From NCBI GenBank assembly GCA_002633005.1, contig NMRA01000052.1, positions 345,968-409,967 on the forward strand: 64,000 nt of DNA, in the 5' to 3' direction. The position numbers were made by a program, and so were the translations under genes. Shown here one piece after another: positions 27,015-40,301 of this stretch (position 1 is its first letter; each line of letters opens with the position of its first letter). The stretch comes from Phoronis australis (Eukaryota; Phoronida; Phoronidae). Under the pieces are notes generated by a model. That model was not told the origin of the DNA, did no database searches, and worked only from the letters and a program-made list of their open reading frames with translations.

Positions 27015-27650
27015 GTCAGCTAACTGACTCGTGTGATGTTACATTTGCCAGACATCTGACCCACGAGATATTCTGCGAGGGCATCTGTCCCCCTTAATGT
27101 TGCACTTGCCAGACATCTGATCCACGAAATGTTACCTTAGCCAAACATTGGAACCATGAGAAGCACTTGTTAGACAACTGACCCAGGAGGCATTGCACTT
27201 GTCAGACATCTGACCCATGCGATACTGCACTTGCCAGATATCTGACCCACAAGATATCACACTTGCCATAGCCCACAAGATATTACACTTCCCAGATATT
27301 TAACCCACAAGATTTTACACATGCTATATAACTAACCCACAAGATCTTACACTTGCCAGATATCTAACCCACAAGATATTACACTTGCCAGCCCATGAGA
27401 AGTTACACTTGCCAACCCACAAGGTATTACACTTGCTAGATATTTAACCCACAAGATGTTACACGTTAGATGTCTAACCCACAAGATATTACACACGTCC
27501 GATATTTAACCCACAAGATATTACACATGATAGATATCTAACACACAAGATATTGCACTTGCCAATCCACAATATGTTACACTTGCCAAATAAGTAACCC
27601 ACAACATGTTACACTTGCCAAATAACTAACCCACAATATGTTACACTGAT
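27015..27650 (+). repeat. Degenerate minisatellite, about 32-bp unit
   Basis: About 20 units of the type AACCCACAAGATATTACACT followed by TGCCAGATATCT. Most are 32 bp; some lack about 8 bp (24-bp units). Units are most alike at 27290-27640 and more diverged before. No spacer-repeat alternation, so not CRISPR-like. Confidence 0.9.
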
Positions 27651-29619
27651 TGCTAGTTGCTCCTCTTCATAAACTGAGTATGCTTTTCTGATTTATATGA
27701 ATAGCCATGTTTCCTGCACTTTTAAACTCAATATAACCAGAAAAATCATAAACAGTGAACCAGATCTTAAATATAACAAAATATTGGTAGCAATTATTCA
27801 CAATCAATTACACATTATGAAAATGGCAAATTACATGCTATTTTTGTAGACAAGCAATTGCATTAGCAGTTGGCCATTACCTCCATGACTCAGATTAGTT
27901 ACTGCAGTAAAGATCAGATATCATAATTAGTTTTCTGTACATAAACATGATAAGCTTCAAGGCCAAACCTTCACCAGTATAATGGTAAAATGACACTAAT
28001 TTAGTACACAATATGACGGACAATTTACATTTTACTTCTTCACTTTTCCATAAAACATGAACAGCACCATATAAGATTTCATCCATTTTATGCTGCATTT
28101 TGCCAAATTCAGCTAGCTAAAAATGATAATCGAATAATACCCCTTACCATGAATTCTATTCAACTTGTGAAGGAGTCACAGACAATTAATACACTTTAAA
28201 TTTTGTAATTTTAAAGTTGGTCAACTACTATAAACTCAGAGCATTTTCTCGAGTGGATGATGGTTTCTATATTCCTGTTAGAAATAGAATTTGAATCCTA
28301 TCACAGTAATGTAAATCATTACAACCACTTTAAGAGAGTAACGGGCCTAACACCATATTTTCCATCATACAATGTTTTGAGAGATTGCATGCAATCACCT
28401 CAACGTCAAAAGCCTTTGAAATATGAAGAAAGGTCAATCTAGTCAATTAATTTGCTTTGCTCGAAATCGGTGAGATTATCTGCAACAAATTTTAAGCAAG
28501 ACTGCATGCCTTCTGAGCCCTAAACATATGCAGCAACACAATCAGGATGAACCGAGCTTGTGATGGCTTCACACAAAAATGCCACCCCCAGACAATGTAC
28601 GATCATGGAAAACCGAAAGTGTTAAAACTCGTCACATTTCAGAACTGAATTCTTTTCTGACAAATGCAAAACCAAACCGATTCAAGACTATTGAAACACT
28701 TTCATGACCTAAACAACAGATTCATTATTTGTGACCCATGGACTACTTGTCAATAGACAAAAGAGAATGATGTGCTGGTCACTGATAACATATGTCACTT
28801 TGTTTCGACAGTCGTTGGTGAACCATTTCCAACGTTGTCCATATTTGTGAAAAACAGTAATGAAATAAATCGTGCAAATAACATCCCAAATCAACCATCA
28901 GCTCAAATTACGTAACTCACCTTGGATGCCAAAATTTGTCTTTAACTCCGTAACACTTCAAAACTGACCGTTAGATATAGCAATATCTGATTATACTAAC
29001 ATCTCCTAATGACTCATAGAGCTAGCAGACGTTCTGATGACCTACCATGGTCACGTGCGTGTTTACCGATTGGTGAAAGAAATTGATAACGGTACTCATC
29101 AGCCTGGTGTAAACATGAACTTAATTACTGAAGTCATAGCTTGGTGGCGTTAGACTACCGAATCACAACGCATCGCGTAACACCGCCTCAGTTGTGATAC
29201 CATCACGTGACTGGTTGATTGACGTGTTGTTTGATAAATGACAACTTTCTAGTTATACATTAGCAATTATTGATTGTAACTGTCTCTCGCATAAAAGACA
29301 CCAGTTCGGGAATGGTTAAACAGATATCAGACATGTTTTAGTTAAATGGTCAAGTGTTACCCAATTAGGATGAGTAATTTCATTTTCTTAGGTTTTTCAA
29401 GATTAGCAGCTCAGTACAATTCTTAATCACCATTAAGTTCTGAACCACAACTTCCATTAATGGAATATTTTGAAAAATTCTGTACATCAACTACATTATC
29501 AGAAGGCAGTTTGAGACGAAACAATGGATCTGTTATTCATTTTATTTTTGACATTCATCCACTGCAAAGACAATGCAATATCGAAAATCCACGTATTCAG
29601 GGCTTTGTATTGTAGTTAC

Positions 29620-30070
29620 CTAAGATTATCCGTAAGTCGTGTTTTTAGTCAAATATCTACAAAACTATAGATTTCAAGACAGTAAAACTTTCATTTTCTG
29701 AAAGTAGAAGGCGTCAAGAATTTGTCATTAGCTTTAGCCATTAATTGGGTCTTTTAGTAAAATTTAGCAAAAAAGGTACATTCATAGCCAAATAATGGCA
29801 TCAGTAACACGATTAAATTTTATTTGATTTATCAAAATGTTCCATCTTAAAAACACAATTATGGTTTTCTAAATTATCATTACATTTTCGCTTTATGCAA
29901 CTTTTGAGTTTTTTTCACAAAAATTACGAGACTTATATTTAGATAGCCCATCGTGCACAAGCGGAATATTTAAAAAAACAATTTCTAATAGCATTTTGGA
30001 GAATAGGGCCTAAAGCATGGTACCTGAAGGTTTCATATGAATCTGATCAGCCATATCCGAGATATGATTT
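29620..30070 (+). repeat. Dispersed repeat family D, second good copy
   Basis: Collinear with 21660-22330 but without the palindrome; about two thirds to three quarters of bases match by eye. Ends not defined. Confidence 0.6.
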
Positions 30071-32445
30071 TCTGAAGTTCTCCGCACAAAAATAATTCCC
30101 AAAATTGTCATTTTTTCCGTTTTCTAAAGCCAATCTTTTCACTGCAAATAAAAGAGAAAATTTGCCAAAAGTTGTTTCAAGACAACTACACAGTACAAAC
30201 CAAGGTATCAATATATTTGTGAAGTAATTTGACAAAACAGAGTTTCACTTGTCGACCATATTGTATGCTGAATAATTACAGAATTACCTTAGCCAAATAC
30301 AGATATTTTTCTAGGGCCCAAGTCAACTTAAGGATTACAATCCATATTCAAAGATTCAAGTTTTTTACATTACGTACCATTCCCTGGACTGTTAAAGCCG
30401 AAAAATTTCCAACATCATGATCTGATCTAAAATCACGTTCGATTAAACTTGACAAGCCTATTGCGTTGGTACACAATGCTGTGGTAGTGCGCGAGTCAGA
30501 GCTTAAAGTCACGCAAAGGAATCGGCAGGTGAAAGTTAAGTCTAATTTCTGTGAAAGTCAACTGCTTTTCTCTGTTTGAATTATTTGGTGATAGTATTTC
30601 ATAAAGAACACATCTATTTCACATTTGTTGAATGTCCTTTGGAAATAGTAGTTGCTAGATTACATGATCTTATCAGATGAACATAGACAATGAGACAGAT
30701 GGACAATGTTAACATTGGTTTGTCAACTTTCTCTCCTCTTGCTATCACTGTCAAACTGATAACGACACGGCTGTAACCCCGAGTTCCCCATCAGCAAAAT
30801 CGGGGAAACTCACCCCACAGCACGCGAGCGTAACGGATCAGCTGTAATACCAACTACAGTGAACTCCAACTTCTGCAGCAGGGGTGTACAGGTCAAGCAG
30901 ACTGTTGAGGGTGGGTACATGTGCATTGTAATCTGAGAAATAGCAATTAGAAAAGCGTTTTACAGAGTAACTGTAAACATTTACCTAAAACCAAAACAAG
31001 CGCATCGAACCAAGGACTAGTTTTAATAACTATGTAAAGAGTTGTTCTATATTGTTCTGACAGTAAATTAATGGCAACCACAAGTTTTAAGATAAGTAAG
31101 ACTTAGTCTACTTACACTCCATATGACCGTCACAATAGCTAAGTATCAAAAGATCCCTGTCCCGGGACTTAGATTGCTAACAGTGTAGAGCCCTGGTCGG
31201 GGCTAAGAGCATCAATGACTCAGCTAGAGGTCAATGGCATATATGTAGACTAATAATTCTTACTTATACCTTATAACAGCACAGTTATATATACAATTGT
31301 TTTAATGTTGCAACACATTTGCTGATAGACATTTTTATTTCACAGAATGCCTGAATACAAAAAACTACCAATTGTAATAGTCTGCCCAGTGTACCAAACT
31401 AGGCAGTTAACGGCAAAGTGAGCAGCTATAGGCACAACATTCAGTTAATTACAAACTTCACTTTAATTGCACAAGCAGGTGTTGTAATTTCCTATGCGCC
31501 TGAGGGTACTATGCAAGTCAATCCACGGACCCTGCACTTAACGCTCACTTAAGCATCTGAAAACTGGCTTTGATATTCAACATGATGGCAAGAAATGATG
31601 CCATACGGGCCACTGAACTAGTTCAAACTGTTTCTCGGAATGCAGTTATAATTCTTCTTGGTAAAGTAGCTCACTCATGTAGCAAGCCCTGATGACTAGA
31701 GCTGGAGATATTCAGGAAAAGGCTGAATGAATCAATACACAGTTAATACTAGCGCTTGTGAGAACAATTCGGGTCTTTTTGCAGTCATTTTTCTTGTATG
31801 TCCTACATGGACCAGAGGCAAGGAATTGCTATATTGAGCATACTTGGAGAGGAACAAAAATGCAAGTTCTAATTTAAATAAAATCAGTTTGAGACAGTTT
31901 GAAGCACCACAAATCTCACCAGAATAAGCTCCAGTATGATGTTTACTAGTACATAAAATGCAATTTAAATCTACCAAGTCTCAAGATTCTTCAAAATGCC
32001 TGTAAATTTATGAACAAATAAAAAGTTTGTAAACTGAAGTCTTTTATAGACCATGTACAAATAATATAATTCAGTTTAAAAAAATGTTTATTTTTGAAAC
32101 TTGAATAAAACCAAAATGCTGAAATGCTATGCTTACATTCAGCAACTGAAAAATACCGATTTACTAAATCTAAACAGAAGTTACAACCGTAACACCAAAC
32201 AATTCTCAAAGGTACTCTGCATTGCTTTCGAGCAGACAAAAAGCCACTGAGAAGCACTGTTACTTTACAGGATTAAAACCTCGGTAATTTCAAGAAAGCG
32301 ATGTTGGTACGTTTTGCAGAAAATTTTACCAGTATTGCATGAAATTGCATCAATGAATATATTTAATGCTACTCATGAATTTCTTTAAATGTTTAATGTT
32401 TGGAGAAATACCCAAGTTTAGTTGATTAAGTGGCAAATCTCGATA

Positions 32446-32956
32446 GGCCTTTTCATACTAAAATCAGCGCATCAATGCTTTGGGGAGTAGTGGTCAGTAT
32501 GGACAGTTAACTGTAGTCCTGGATCCAAGTTACCAACTAACAGCGCCACCTAACTTTGCAGTAAACAGGAGGATTTAACAGCAGAGCGTCGACGTTGCGG
32601 TGCGATATGAACGGTCAAATCCGGTCTCGTCGAAGTTATCGCCAGGGGTTACTGCTATCGTCAACAATTAAATGCTAACGTTTGCTAATGTTTTAGCTCG
32701 AATCATCACCAATCCAATTAAAACCAAGCTTTATAATAATTATCATGTGTGAATGTTTTCAATTTGTCACATTAAAAAAATTTTAGCGTGCAGGCGATCC
32801 ATCAGCCCTACCTTGCGATTACTTCGATGACGATAGCGTCACCTACCGTTGACTTCAGTGTCGCTAACTACCAAAGCTGGTATAAACAGTTCAATTAACT
32901 TCGCAGTATACATCGACACTTTGCTCATAGTGGAGTTAACTTACCATGAAAAAGCC
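32446..32956. mobile_element. Non-autonomous TIR-like element, family C copy 2
   Basis: Left end GGCCTTTTCATACTAA and right end complementary to GGCTTTTTCATGGTAA form imperfect terminal inverted repeats. Interior collinear with 10731-11203 (GGGGAGTAGTGGTCAGTATG, TCGAAGTTATCGCCAGG, GATAGCGTCACCT). Non-coding. Confidence 0.7.
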
Positions 32957-35900
32957 AGCTCATATATGGGCTATTTTCAGACGTTTTGATTAATGACCCT
33001 TCTAGCAGTTTATATTTCGTGCATTAATCAATTCACATGAAATTTTGCAGACATATTTTATAGTCTAATGTTAAGGGATCAGTACCTCAGACTTTTTATT
33101 TTCCCTTGAACAGTTCTTGCAAAATGAATAATCGGCAATTTCGGAACAAAAAACGTGCCGAGGTTTTACCGCAATCAGAGTCAGTAAGTCAATGAAACAT
33201 TAAGTTCTTGTTTCACACACAAAACCATGTTTTACCACTGACCCGTTGTGAACCAGGAACATGGCATCCTGCTTAAGGAGCCAATCAATTCAATATTAAG
33301 AATTCCTCTCAGAGTTGGCAAATATGTGTCTAACATATGCTTCCCTTATCCACTTCTAACATATAACTACAGCCCTGTTATCCAGCACTCAGATGAGATG
33401 AACATTAAAACCACTACAGACCACTTAAAAAATTTTGCAGCAATTGTAACCCAAACGTTTCACTGCATTAGCTGATTGGCTCCAACGAATATCAAAGGAA
33501 CCTTAGAAAAAGCTCGTACAGTTGTCAAGTTTCTTCAACTTAGCATCCTGTACGCTTTTGCCAATCTGACAAAGGCAATGAACAGTGCAGATTGCAGGGG
33601 TCTGGGCAAGGTCACGCATCCAACATCAGGATCTACATGAAAATCCATAAAGCATTAAGAAACCAGACAGTCGAGAGGATTCTACATTCTTACAACGAGC
33701 CTATCACAGGGTATTTCAAGTACTGGATACAGCAGTACAGTTTTTGAAATGTCAACAGTAACTTAAAATGGCTACAAACGCGCAGTCTAGCAAAGCGAGA
33801 AACTTTTGATGTAGACCATTTACCAGTGATAAACCTGATCTTCTAATCCTGACTCTGAAGATAAGTATTTCTGGTCTTGAAAAAATATCAGCTTATTATC
33901 GACTGAGACCATGCAGAGGACATAAGATGACCTGCTGTGACAGGCTTGGTCTCAAGCACTAAATAGCTCTTTCCAAGCCCAAAAAATTCCCTCCAATGGA
34001 TGAGTGAGAAACTATTTGATACCAACTCCATAATTACGATAAATTTTTGTGACATAAGGTATGTTTGTAGCTGCTTTAAGACGATTTGGTAATCTTAGAA
34101 ATATGACAGTGGAGCAAGAGAAATCGTATAGGCTTCAATCAAAAACAGCAGTACCTTGAAGGAAAGTAGACTTTGCAAAGTTCTAACTGAGGATAGAGCC
34201 AGAAACACGAGAAACACTTCTGTGTAATCTGAATCCTTCTCTAGGAAATCATTCCCCAATAAAACACGTCATGTAACCACAACCTGAACTTAATCTAGAG
34301 GCGAGCAATAAACGCGACGAGACTCCTACCCAAGAAATAACAACTTGTGCACCTAAGGACAAAACTGTCCAAATTCTAAGAAACAAAGAATTGAAATCAA
34401 AGTACTTACGATCTTCTTAAACATTTTGGACGACATAACTTTACAAAACTGTTCCAATGCTAAGCATGTTCAGTAAACAGCGAGCAGAGTATTGCATTAC
34501 ACTGGCTAAGATGTGGATGCATCTACACTCACAAAATCAAGCTAATTACAAAACCAAACATTTGGAGTCAGAGGCAACTCACTATGCATTTTTGAAAAGG
34601 TCAAAAACAGATGCTGGCTAGAAGCAGACGTCACTGCTGTATTTAACGGGTGAAGTTATGTGCCAAACTCCATAAGTTTGTTCAAGATGACGAAAGCCTA
34701 GACACCCCAGGTTACAAATTCACGACCAAAAAGTGAATGACTTCAGGAATCTCTCCCATAATTTACAAGGAATAACGTGTCTCTTGTCTAATTAATTTAA
34801 AAAAAAACAGTCCCAACTGCAATATTTCTTAGGGAATTCATAGCAGTTTTAGGAAGTTAAGAGTGAAAACAATAAATATTCAATAAGTAGTCCATACACA
34901 TGTCAATTTTTTTTCACCTTAATCATTTCTGAAAAAATACTCACCTTTTCGGGATATCTATTTGAAAATGTTTGCCAGCTTATCTAATTTGAAATCCAGC
35001 AGAAATAAAACCGCGACTTATCATCACAATGTGTTAATTGGTGAACCAAACTTCACACTGGCATCCATAGGTGTTCAGGGATCTATGAATCAGTGGCTTC
35101 AAATGGCTGCAGAACCACTATGTTTTTGAAACTTACCAATAAAAATTAAGACAGCCACCATCTTTAAACAAGTAATGAGAAGCAGGTAGCCTTCGTTCGA
35201 CATACAACTCTTTGTTGTTGAGAGATCACAAAAGTGTCTCTCTAATTATTGTGTGCAAGACCGACGAAACTTAACGCCAGGCACCTGTTTCTTGATGAGA
35301 TTACTGGCTACTGCTTTTGACTTCATACAGAAGTCACAAATCGGCTACGAATTGGCAAAAGTTGATTTTTTTGCCTTGTGCATTCATCTAGATGTTTTTT
35401 CTTTATCAAGTCAAGCAGACTAGATTTCAGTCCTTTGACTTCTAGTTGTAGACAGATTTTCTGTAAACATTAGCCTGTTTTCATGAAACGGGCAACTAGC
35501 CATCCGTAGACTGATTTTTAGCCGAAAGTCAAAAGATAAAAGCCAATACTCATCGAAAAACAGGCTCCTGAGTTGAGTGTAGAGGGAGTAACAACACTGC
35601 AACACTATTAGGCGGAACATGTAACCTTATATTTACAGTCAGCAACAGTGAAAGTCAAAGGAAAGGTCAAAACACAATTAACTCTGTCAGATGTCACCAA
35701 GACAAGGAGAGAAGGCAACCGATTACCTCCTGTGTGAGAAACTCACAACAAGCAACAGTGCCATATAAAAGCAAAAGCAATATTTCTTTCATTCACGGAC
35801 ATTTAGAGTCATTGGACATTTTCATGCATATCATTTCATGACCTCCACTGCATGACAGTAGCAATTTGACAGCATGAGGGTCACAAAAGTTTTCAAAAAA

Positions 35901-36109
35901 CAGAGAAATCTCATTGCACTAAACAACCATACAAGACAGCAAAACACTGTCTACCAACTAGCCTATTGCCATCTAGTGACAAGGCGTATTTCCTTATGCC
36001 ACCGCTATGTCAGAAAATGGCTATTGAAGTAGCATTGCAACTTTACCCAATCAAATGCTCAAACTAGTTGTGCCAACAGATGGCAGCACACTACACAATC
36101 AAATAGTGA

Positions 36110-36505
36110 ATGAGGGTGACTAATTACCCATGTAACATCATGGCTGATGGAAAGGCAACAAACAGGGGAAATTTAAGGTTGCAATTACGACCAGCACTCA
36201 GGAAATATAATGTACATGCCATGAATAATTCGCTTACAAGGAGGGCACGCATTTCTAAAGATATGCGGGAAATTTCACCGCTGCTACTTCAGCCTACAGA
36301 TCCGAGCGGCTTCCACCAGGATCAAAGCGGGGGCTGCCCCAGAGTCACATGCAGTTGTGATGACCCCATTGTCCAGTGCAACCAAGACCCAAATAAGTGC
36401 AATTATCCAGCCATAAACTGTAGTAAACATCTCTGCCAGTACATACTGGACAATTTTCAAAATACTTTTTCATTAAGAATAAACATTACAGCAGTATTCA
36501 GCTGA
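36110..36505 (+). CDS. Cys-rich hypothetical ORF, 131 codons
   Basis: Longest ORF outside the SLC6 exons. I do not recognise it. The N-half is basic (LRLQLRPALRKYN, LTRRARISKD). The C-half has seven Cys in 37 residues, with the pattern GGCPRVTCSCDDPIVQCNQ then KCNYPAINCSKHLC, in a stretch of higher GC than its surroundings. Two overlapping AATAAA signals follow the stop at 36567-36578. It could be a small gene, a 3' terminal exon of an unseen plus-strand gene (acceptor-like TACTTCAG inside at about 36292), or chance. No signal peptide or known domain seen. Confidence 0.3.
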   Translation: MRVTNYPCNIMADGKATNRGNLRLQLRPALRKYNVHAMNNSLTRRARISKDMREISPLLLQPTDPSGFHQDQSGGCPRVTCSCDDPIVQCNQDPNKCNYPAINCSKHLCQYILDNFQNTFSLRINITAVFS

Positions 36506-39500
36506 AAAAACAACATTGTATGGTTTTGATTTTTAAAAATCCATGAACTACAAACATTGATTACACAATAAAAATAAAGAGCCGTGCATTGATATACTTG
36601 GAGGATTGACAAATGCTGATAATAATTAAAAATAACACGCGGTTCATACTTTTAGTATACGGCTAAACTACGACAAATAAAAAGACAAAGTGACTGAATA
36701 AGACGTCAATATCTTTTTTCCAGGTTTTATTGCCCAGTTGCGTCAAACTATTCTATTTGAGGAGTAACACGCAAACCGGAAAACTGTGATATTCGTTATT
36801 AGTCAGCTGGCAATGAAACACGTGTGGTGAAGACTAACTATGGCAAGCTTCAAAGTCATTGAGAAAATCCAAGCAATAGATGTGACTTCTAAGTTTCACT
36901 GACAATAAAAATCTGCCACTAACTTGGCAATTCAAACAATCAAAAAATCAAAAGACAGCAACCTGGCAAAAAAGCAAAGTAGACTGGAGTATTAAAGATA
37001 AAATGACAAAACAGTTTTGTAACGTATTTCAAACCAACAATCGTTTTGGAAAAAGCCCTAATTGCCAAGATGAATCCAAGTTTCCATTTTACTTAATATT
37101 TTGTAATATCAAACCTGTACATTCGACATTTCAGGCTGTAACTTTGTGCAAATGTCGGAGAAAACCAATTCCGATGTAAGCACCACCACAACTGTTGAGA
37201 AAGTAGTGCTAGCAATTACCTTCCCGCTTCATTAGCAAGAACACAAAGGGCGTGCTGAATAGGCGTTATAAAAGTTGTCTGAGGGCAAAGGGAATCTCAA
37301 CGATGACCAGTGTAAGCGAGAAATTCTCCACATGAACGTCATATGAATTTAGCGTTTTAGACTGCAATAAAATCTATTTCCTGTCACGTTGATGGGATAT
37401 AATCTTACAGTAAGTGATGATTCATAACTTTCGCAAAAGATTTAGGAAATACATTTTACAATAAAGTATAATCAGATACAAAATTAGTGTCTTAAAGATT
37501 TGAAAATTGTCCAAACACTTTGACAACTGACTAACGTTTCCAACGAAACAGAAAATGTAATAAGAATTGTTCTCAGATGTTGCATTGCAATAAAATCCAC
37601 TTCCTGTCGTGTAATCATTAGAACAAGGAAGTGCTGATTAACGAGTTTCACAAAGACCTAGTAATTATCTTTTTAAAATGAAATATAATCAGATATCAGT
37701 TAGTCATCAAAGAGTAGAAGTTTGATGCATAACTACGAAAAATTAAATAAATTAGTCTAAGAAAGAAACTGTAACAAGCAGATTTTGGATTCTAATGAAA
37801 TATATTCCCAGAGATGACGCTGTCTATTGTTTTCAGGGCTTTGCTCCACTATAGTATTGTACATTATATTTTTCGTAATCAACATATTAAACAAGAGACC
37901 ATCGTCTGCAACGCATATAGCGCAGATACACGGGATGATTACTACAATTTTAAACATTCCCACTACATGGAGCAATGCTAGTAAACATCTTTAGCCTCTA
38001 GGGGGTACATTGCAAGTCAGTTATCCTCTCCTGAATAGCAACACACCTGCCAAGACCACTAAAACTTAAAACAGACGGGCACACTGGTAGTCAGATACAT
38101 CCAAACGTAGTCATCTGTTGCTATGTTCATAGAAATACATTTGCCAAATTTCACAAAATATCCTGCAGGGAAAAACAGATACGGATGCAAAAAACATTCT
38201 GCCACAACGGGGTAACCACAGTAATCAAAACTGTCCATAAATTGTCAACCACAATCTACTCAGTAAGAACACATTCACCAATATTCTTAACAATTCTTAG
38301 ACTGGCTTGGCCGATAGAGAGATCGACACCAAACGCAGACTAAAACATAAAAAAACAGCCACTAGGAGGCGTACATTAGGTCAAATCCATATGAAAACGA
38401 AAGGGTGTCATGTGTTGCAGCAAGAAATACACTTAATTTCGATTTTTAATTTCAATTTAGGCCTAGCATAAATTTGCATTTATCCAAAAAATGTTTAATA
38501 TCATACATGTATATAACACTATGATGTGCAATGGGGCAAACCTGATCCACGTTACCAATCAATACTTTTGTCTCTTAAAGTGACGTTATACCTGGAAATC
38601 CATGAACCGAGATTCCCTTTTTTCTCAAGAATCAATACTCTTAAATAAGAGCTTTCTATTGACTAAAATATCAATAGCGTATTTGTTTTTATGTTGAAAA
38701 AGTTGATGTTCCTAGAATTTACAGTCAATAAGTCATACTTTAAACAACAGTCTATGATTTCCAAAGAAGATAAACCACAAACATTATAATCAGACATGCA
38801 AGTTAAATATGGCAAAATCTTATGAAATTCAGATGAAAATAACTGCCATTTTTTATTTTCAAAGACTTTTAACAATGTACAGAATGTCACACTTTGTCAG
38901 TGACCCTATAGTATAAACCTTGGAAGTGATAAAGCATTTATTTGGCGCTAATAATCATTTACGCAAAAAGTGAAAAAGTCAAATTTCACTCGTCAGCCGT
39001 ATTGTATCCTAAATTGGTGAGACTTTAACGAAAACCTTGAACTAATCACAAATTCATTACCACTCCACATTGCATAATTGCTCGAGATGTTAATCCTAAT
39101 TTCAATACATGTGGGCAATTACAATAATCAGGGTAGTTAGTGGTGCTTTTTTCAATAAATTGGTCGAGATGCATAGATTAGAATTTCATACTTTTCAGGC
39201 TCGCAAAAAACTTTAGACCGAAACAAGTAGGGTCTATCGTGACAAAATCGTGTTGCGAAAATATCGCAGCCAAGACCCACAGGGCGCAGCAGAAAAATGT
39301 ATGATCTCCAATTTGAGATGCAATACTACCAGCAGAAATTAAAACACTTTCTCCACTTAACGACTGCAGGTCATCAAGAGTAGGTTCAATAAGTTATGCA
39401 TCCTGCAAAGGCTGCATGAGCAGTGTGAACTTCGCCCTCGTCATATAAGTCAAAGATTATCCTTTCAAGAACACAAAATTAAGTTTGGTCACAAAAATTG

Positions 39501-40157
39501 GAATGTAACAGACGACCTCCTGGTTAGAGTTCCGTAGACGCAAGAGTCTCGCTAAGGAAGCTTGTTTGAACACGTGTTTCGCTTGTCAATAATAAACCGC
39601 AATATCATGCGAATGTCTTGCGTGTTTTCGCGAGACTCACACTTCAACGGAGTGCATGCCTGATCAAGCAATTTACAGGAAACTCCCAGAGGGATGTCAC
39701 TTTTAACTAAATAATGGCGTGCATTTCGTAAGGTTGAATGAAAATTTCATGGACAGCTAAGGGAACGGGGCGGGATCACTGCAGTGAACCATCGTTTTAT
39801 ACAACACTGAAGTTATTCAATGTTGCCTGATATCTCAACAGTGTAATTATTTATAATTATGTCAGACTTGAGACACGGAAGTATTATCAAGTTACTTGTT
39901 TGAGAAAACCTGACCTCTAGATTCTAGGTTTTACAAGTGGCACTAAATGTTGCACCAGTCCTTTAAAATAAACTGAAGATGCTTTTGTTTTAACAAAAAA
40001 AAATCCTAAAATAACACCAATTTCAGATTACTCAATATAACTTGAAATTTCCAACTCTGAAGTCTTAATAAACAAAAATTTATGAAAAAATGAAAAAATA
40101 ACATTATACCTTCAACGGCAGAAAACAGGCCTCAAATTACGACAAAAATTCACTTTT
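36506..40157. other. Intergenic region 3' of gene A
   Basis: AT-rich with family F repeat units at 37990-38420. No exon recognised. The 3' UTR and poly(A) site of gene A should begin here; a minus-strand AATAAA occurs near 38937-38942, too far to assign with confidence. Confidence 0.45.
37990..38420. repeat. Repeat family F, intergenic copies
   Basis: Shares CACACTGGTAGTCAGA, ACATTTGCCAAATTTCACAA and GCCACTAGGAGGCG-like blocks with the array at 42640-44135 and with 47165-47520. Confidence 0.6.
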
Positions 40158-40301
40158 TCATCTACCTGTGAAGCGATCATGGCACCAAAGCTTAGACTTT
40201 TCACTGAGCCAATCTGGACCTCCAAACTGTCCAGACGTGTTCGTCCCAGCGATGGGCGACAAAAATGTCCCTTTTGCCTCTTCCGACTCTTTAACGCACA
40301 C
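40158..40301 (-). CDS. Gene A probable exon 13: distal C-tail and stop
   Basis: A minus-strand segment after ACATGCACAG| opens in phase 0: [20 protein letters not shown], then [27 protein letters not shown] and TGA. It is richer in GC than its surroundings, polar and Ser/Gly/Lys-rich as expected for an SLC6 tail, and it fits the phase of the exon 12 donor. There is no homology proof. It could instead splice again at CACAG|GTAGAT (40166), or be a chance ORF. Confidence 0.5.
   Translation of the reverse strand: MCVKESEEAKGTFLSPIAGTNTSGQFGGPDWLSEKSKLWCHDRFTGR

Larger units (their letters stand above)
27651..36109. other. Intergenic region, no gene recognised
   Basis: AT-rich, with a family D copy at 29620-30070, a family C element at 32446-32956, and a small GC-richer patch at about 30770-30910 with a minus-strand GTGAGT donor. 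No supported coding exon. Confidence 0.5.

Noticed and set aside
27015-27650. CRISPR-like array of short repeats
   Set aside because: Units are directly adjacent and degenerate with no unique spacers, and the genome is eukaryotic with introns.
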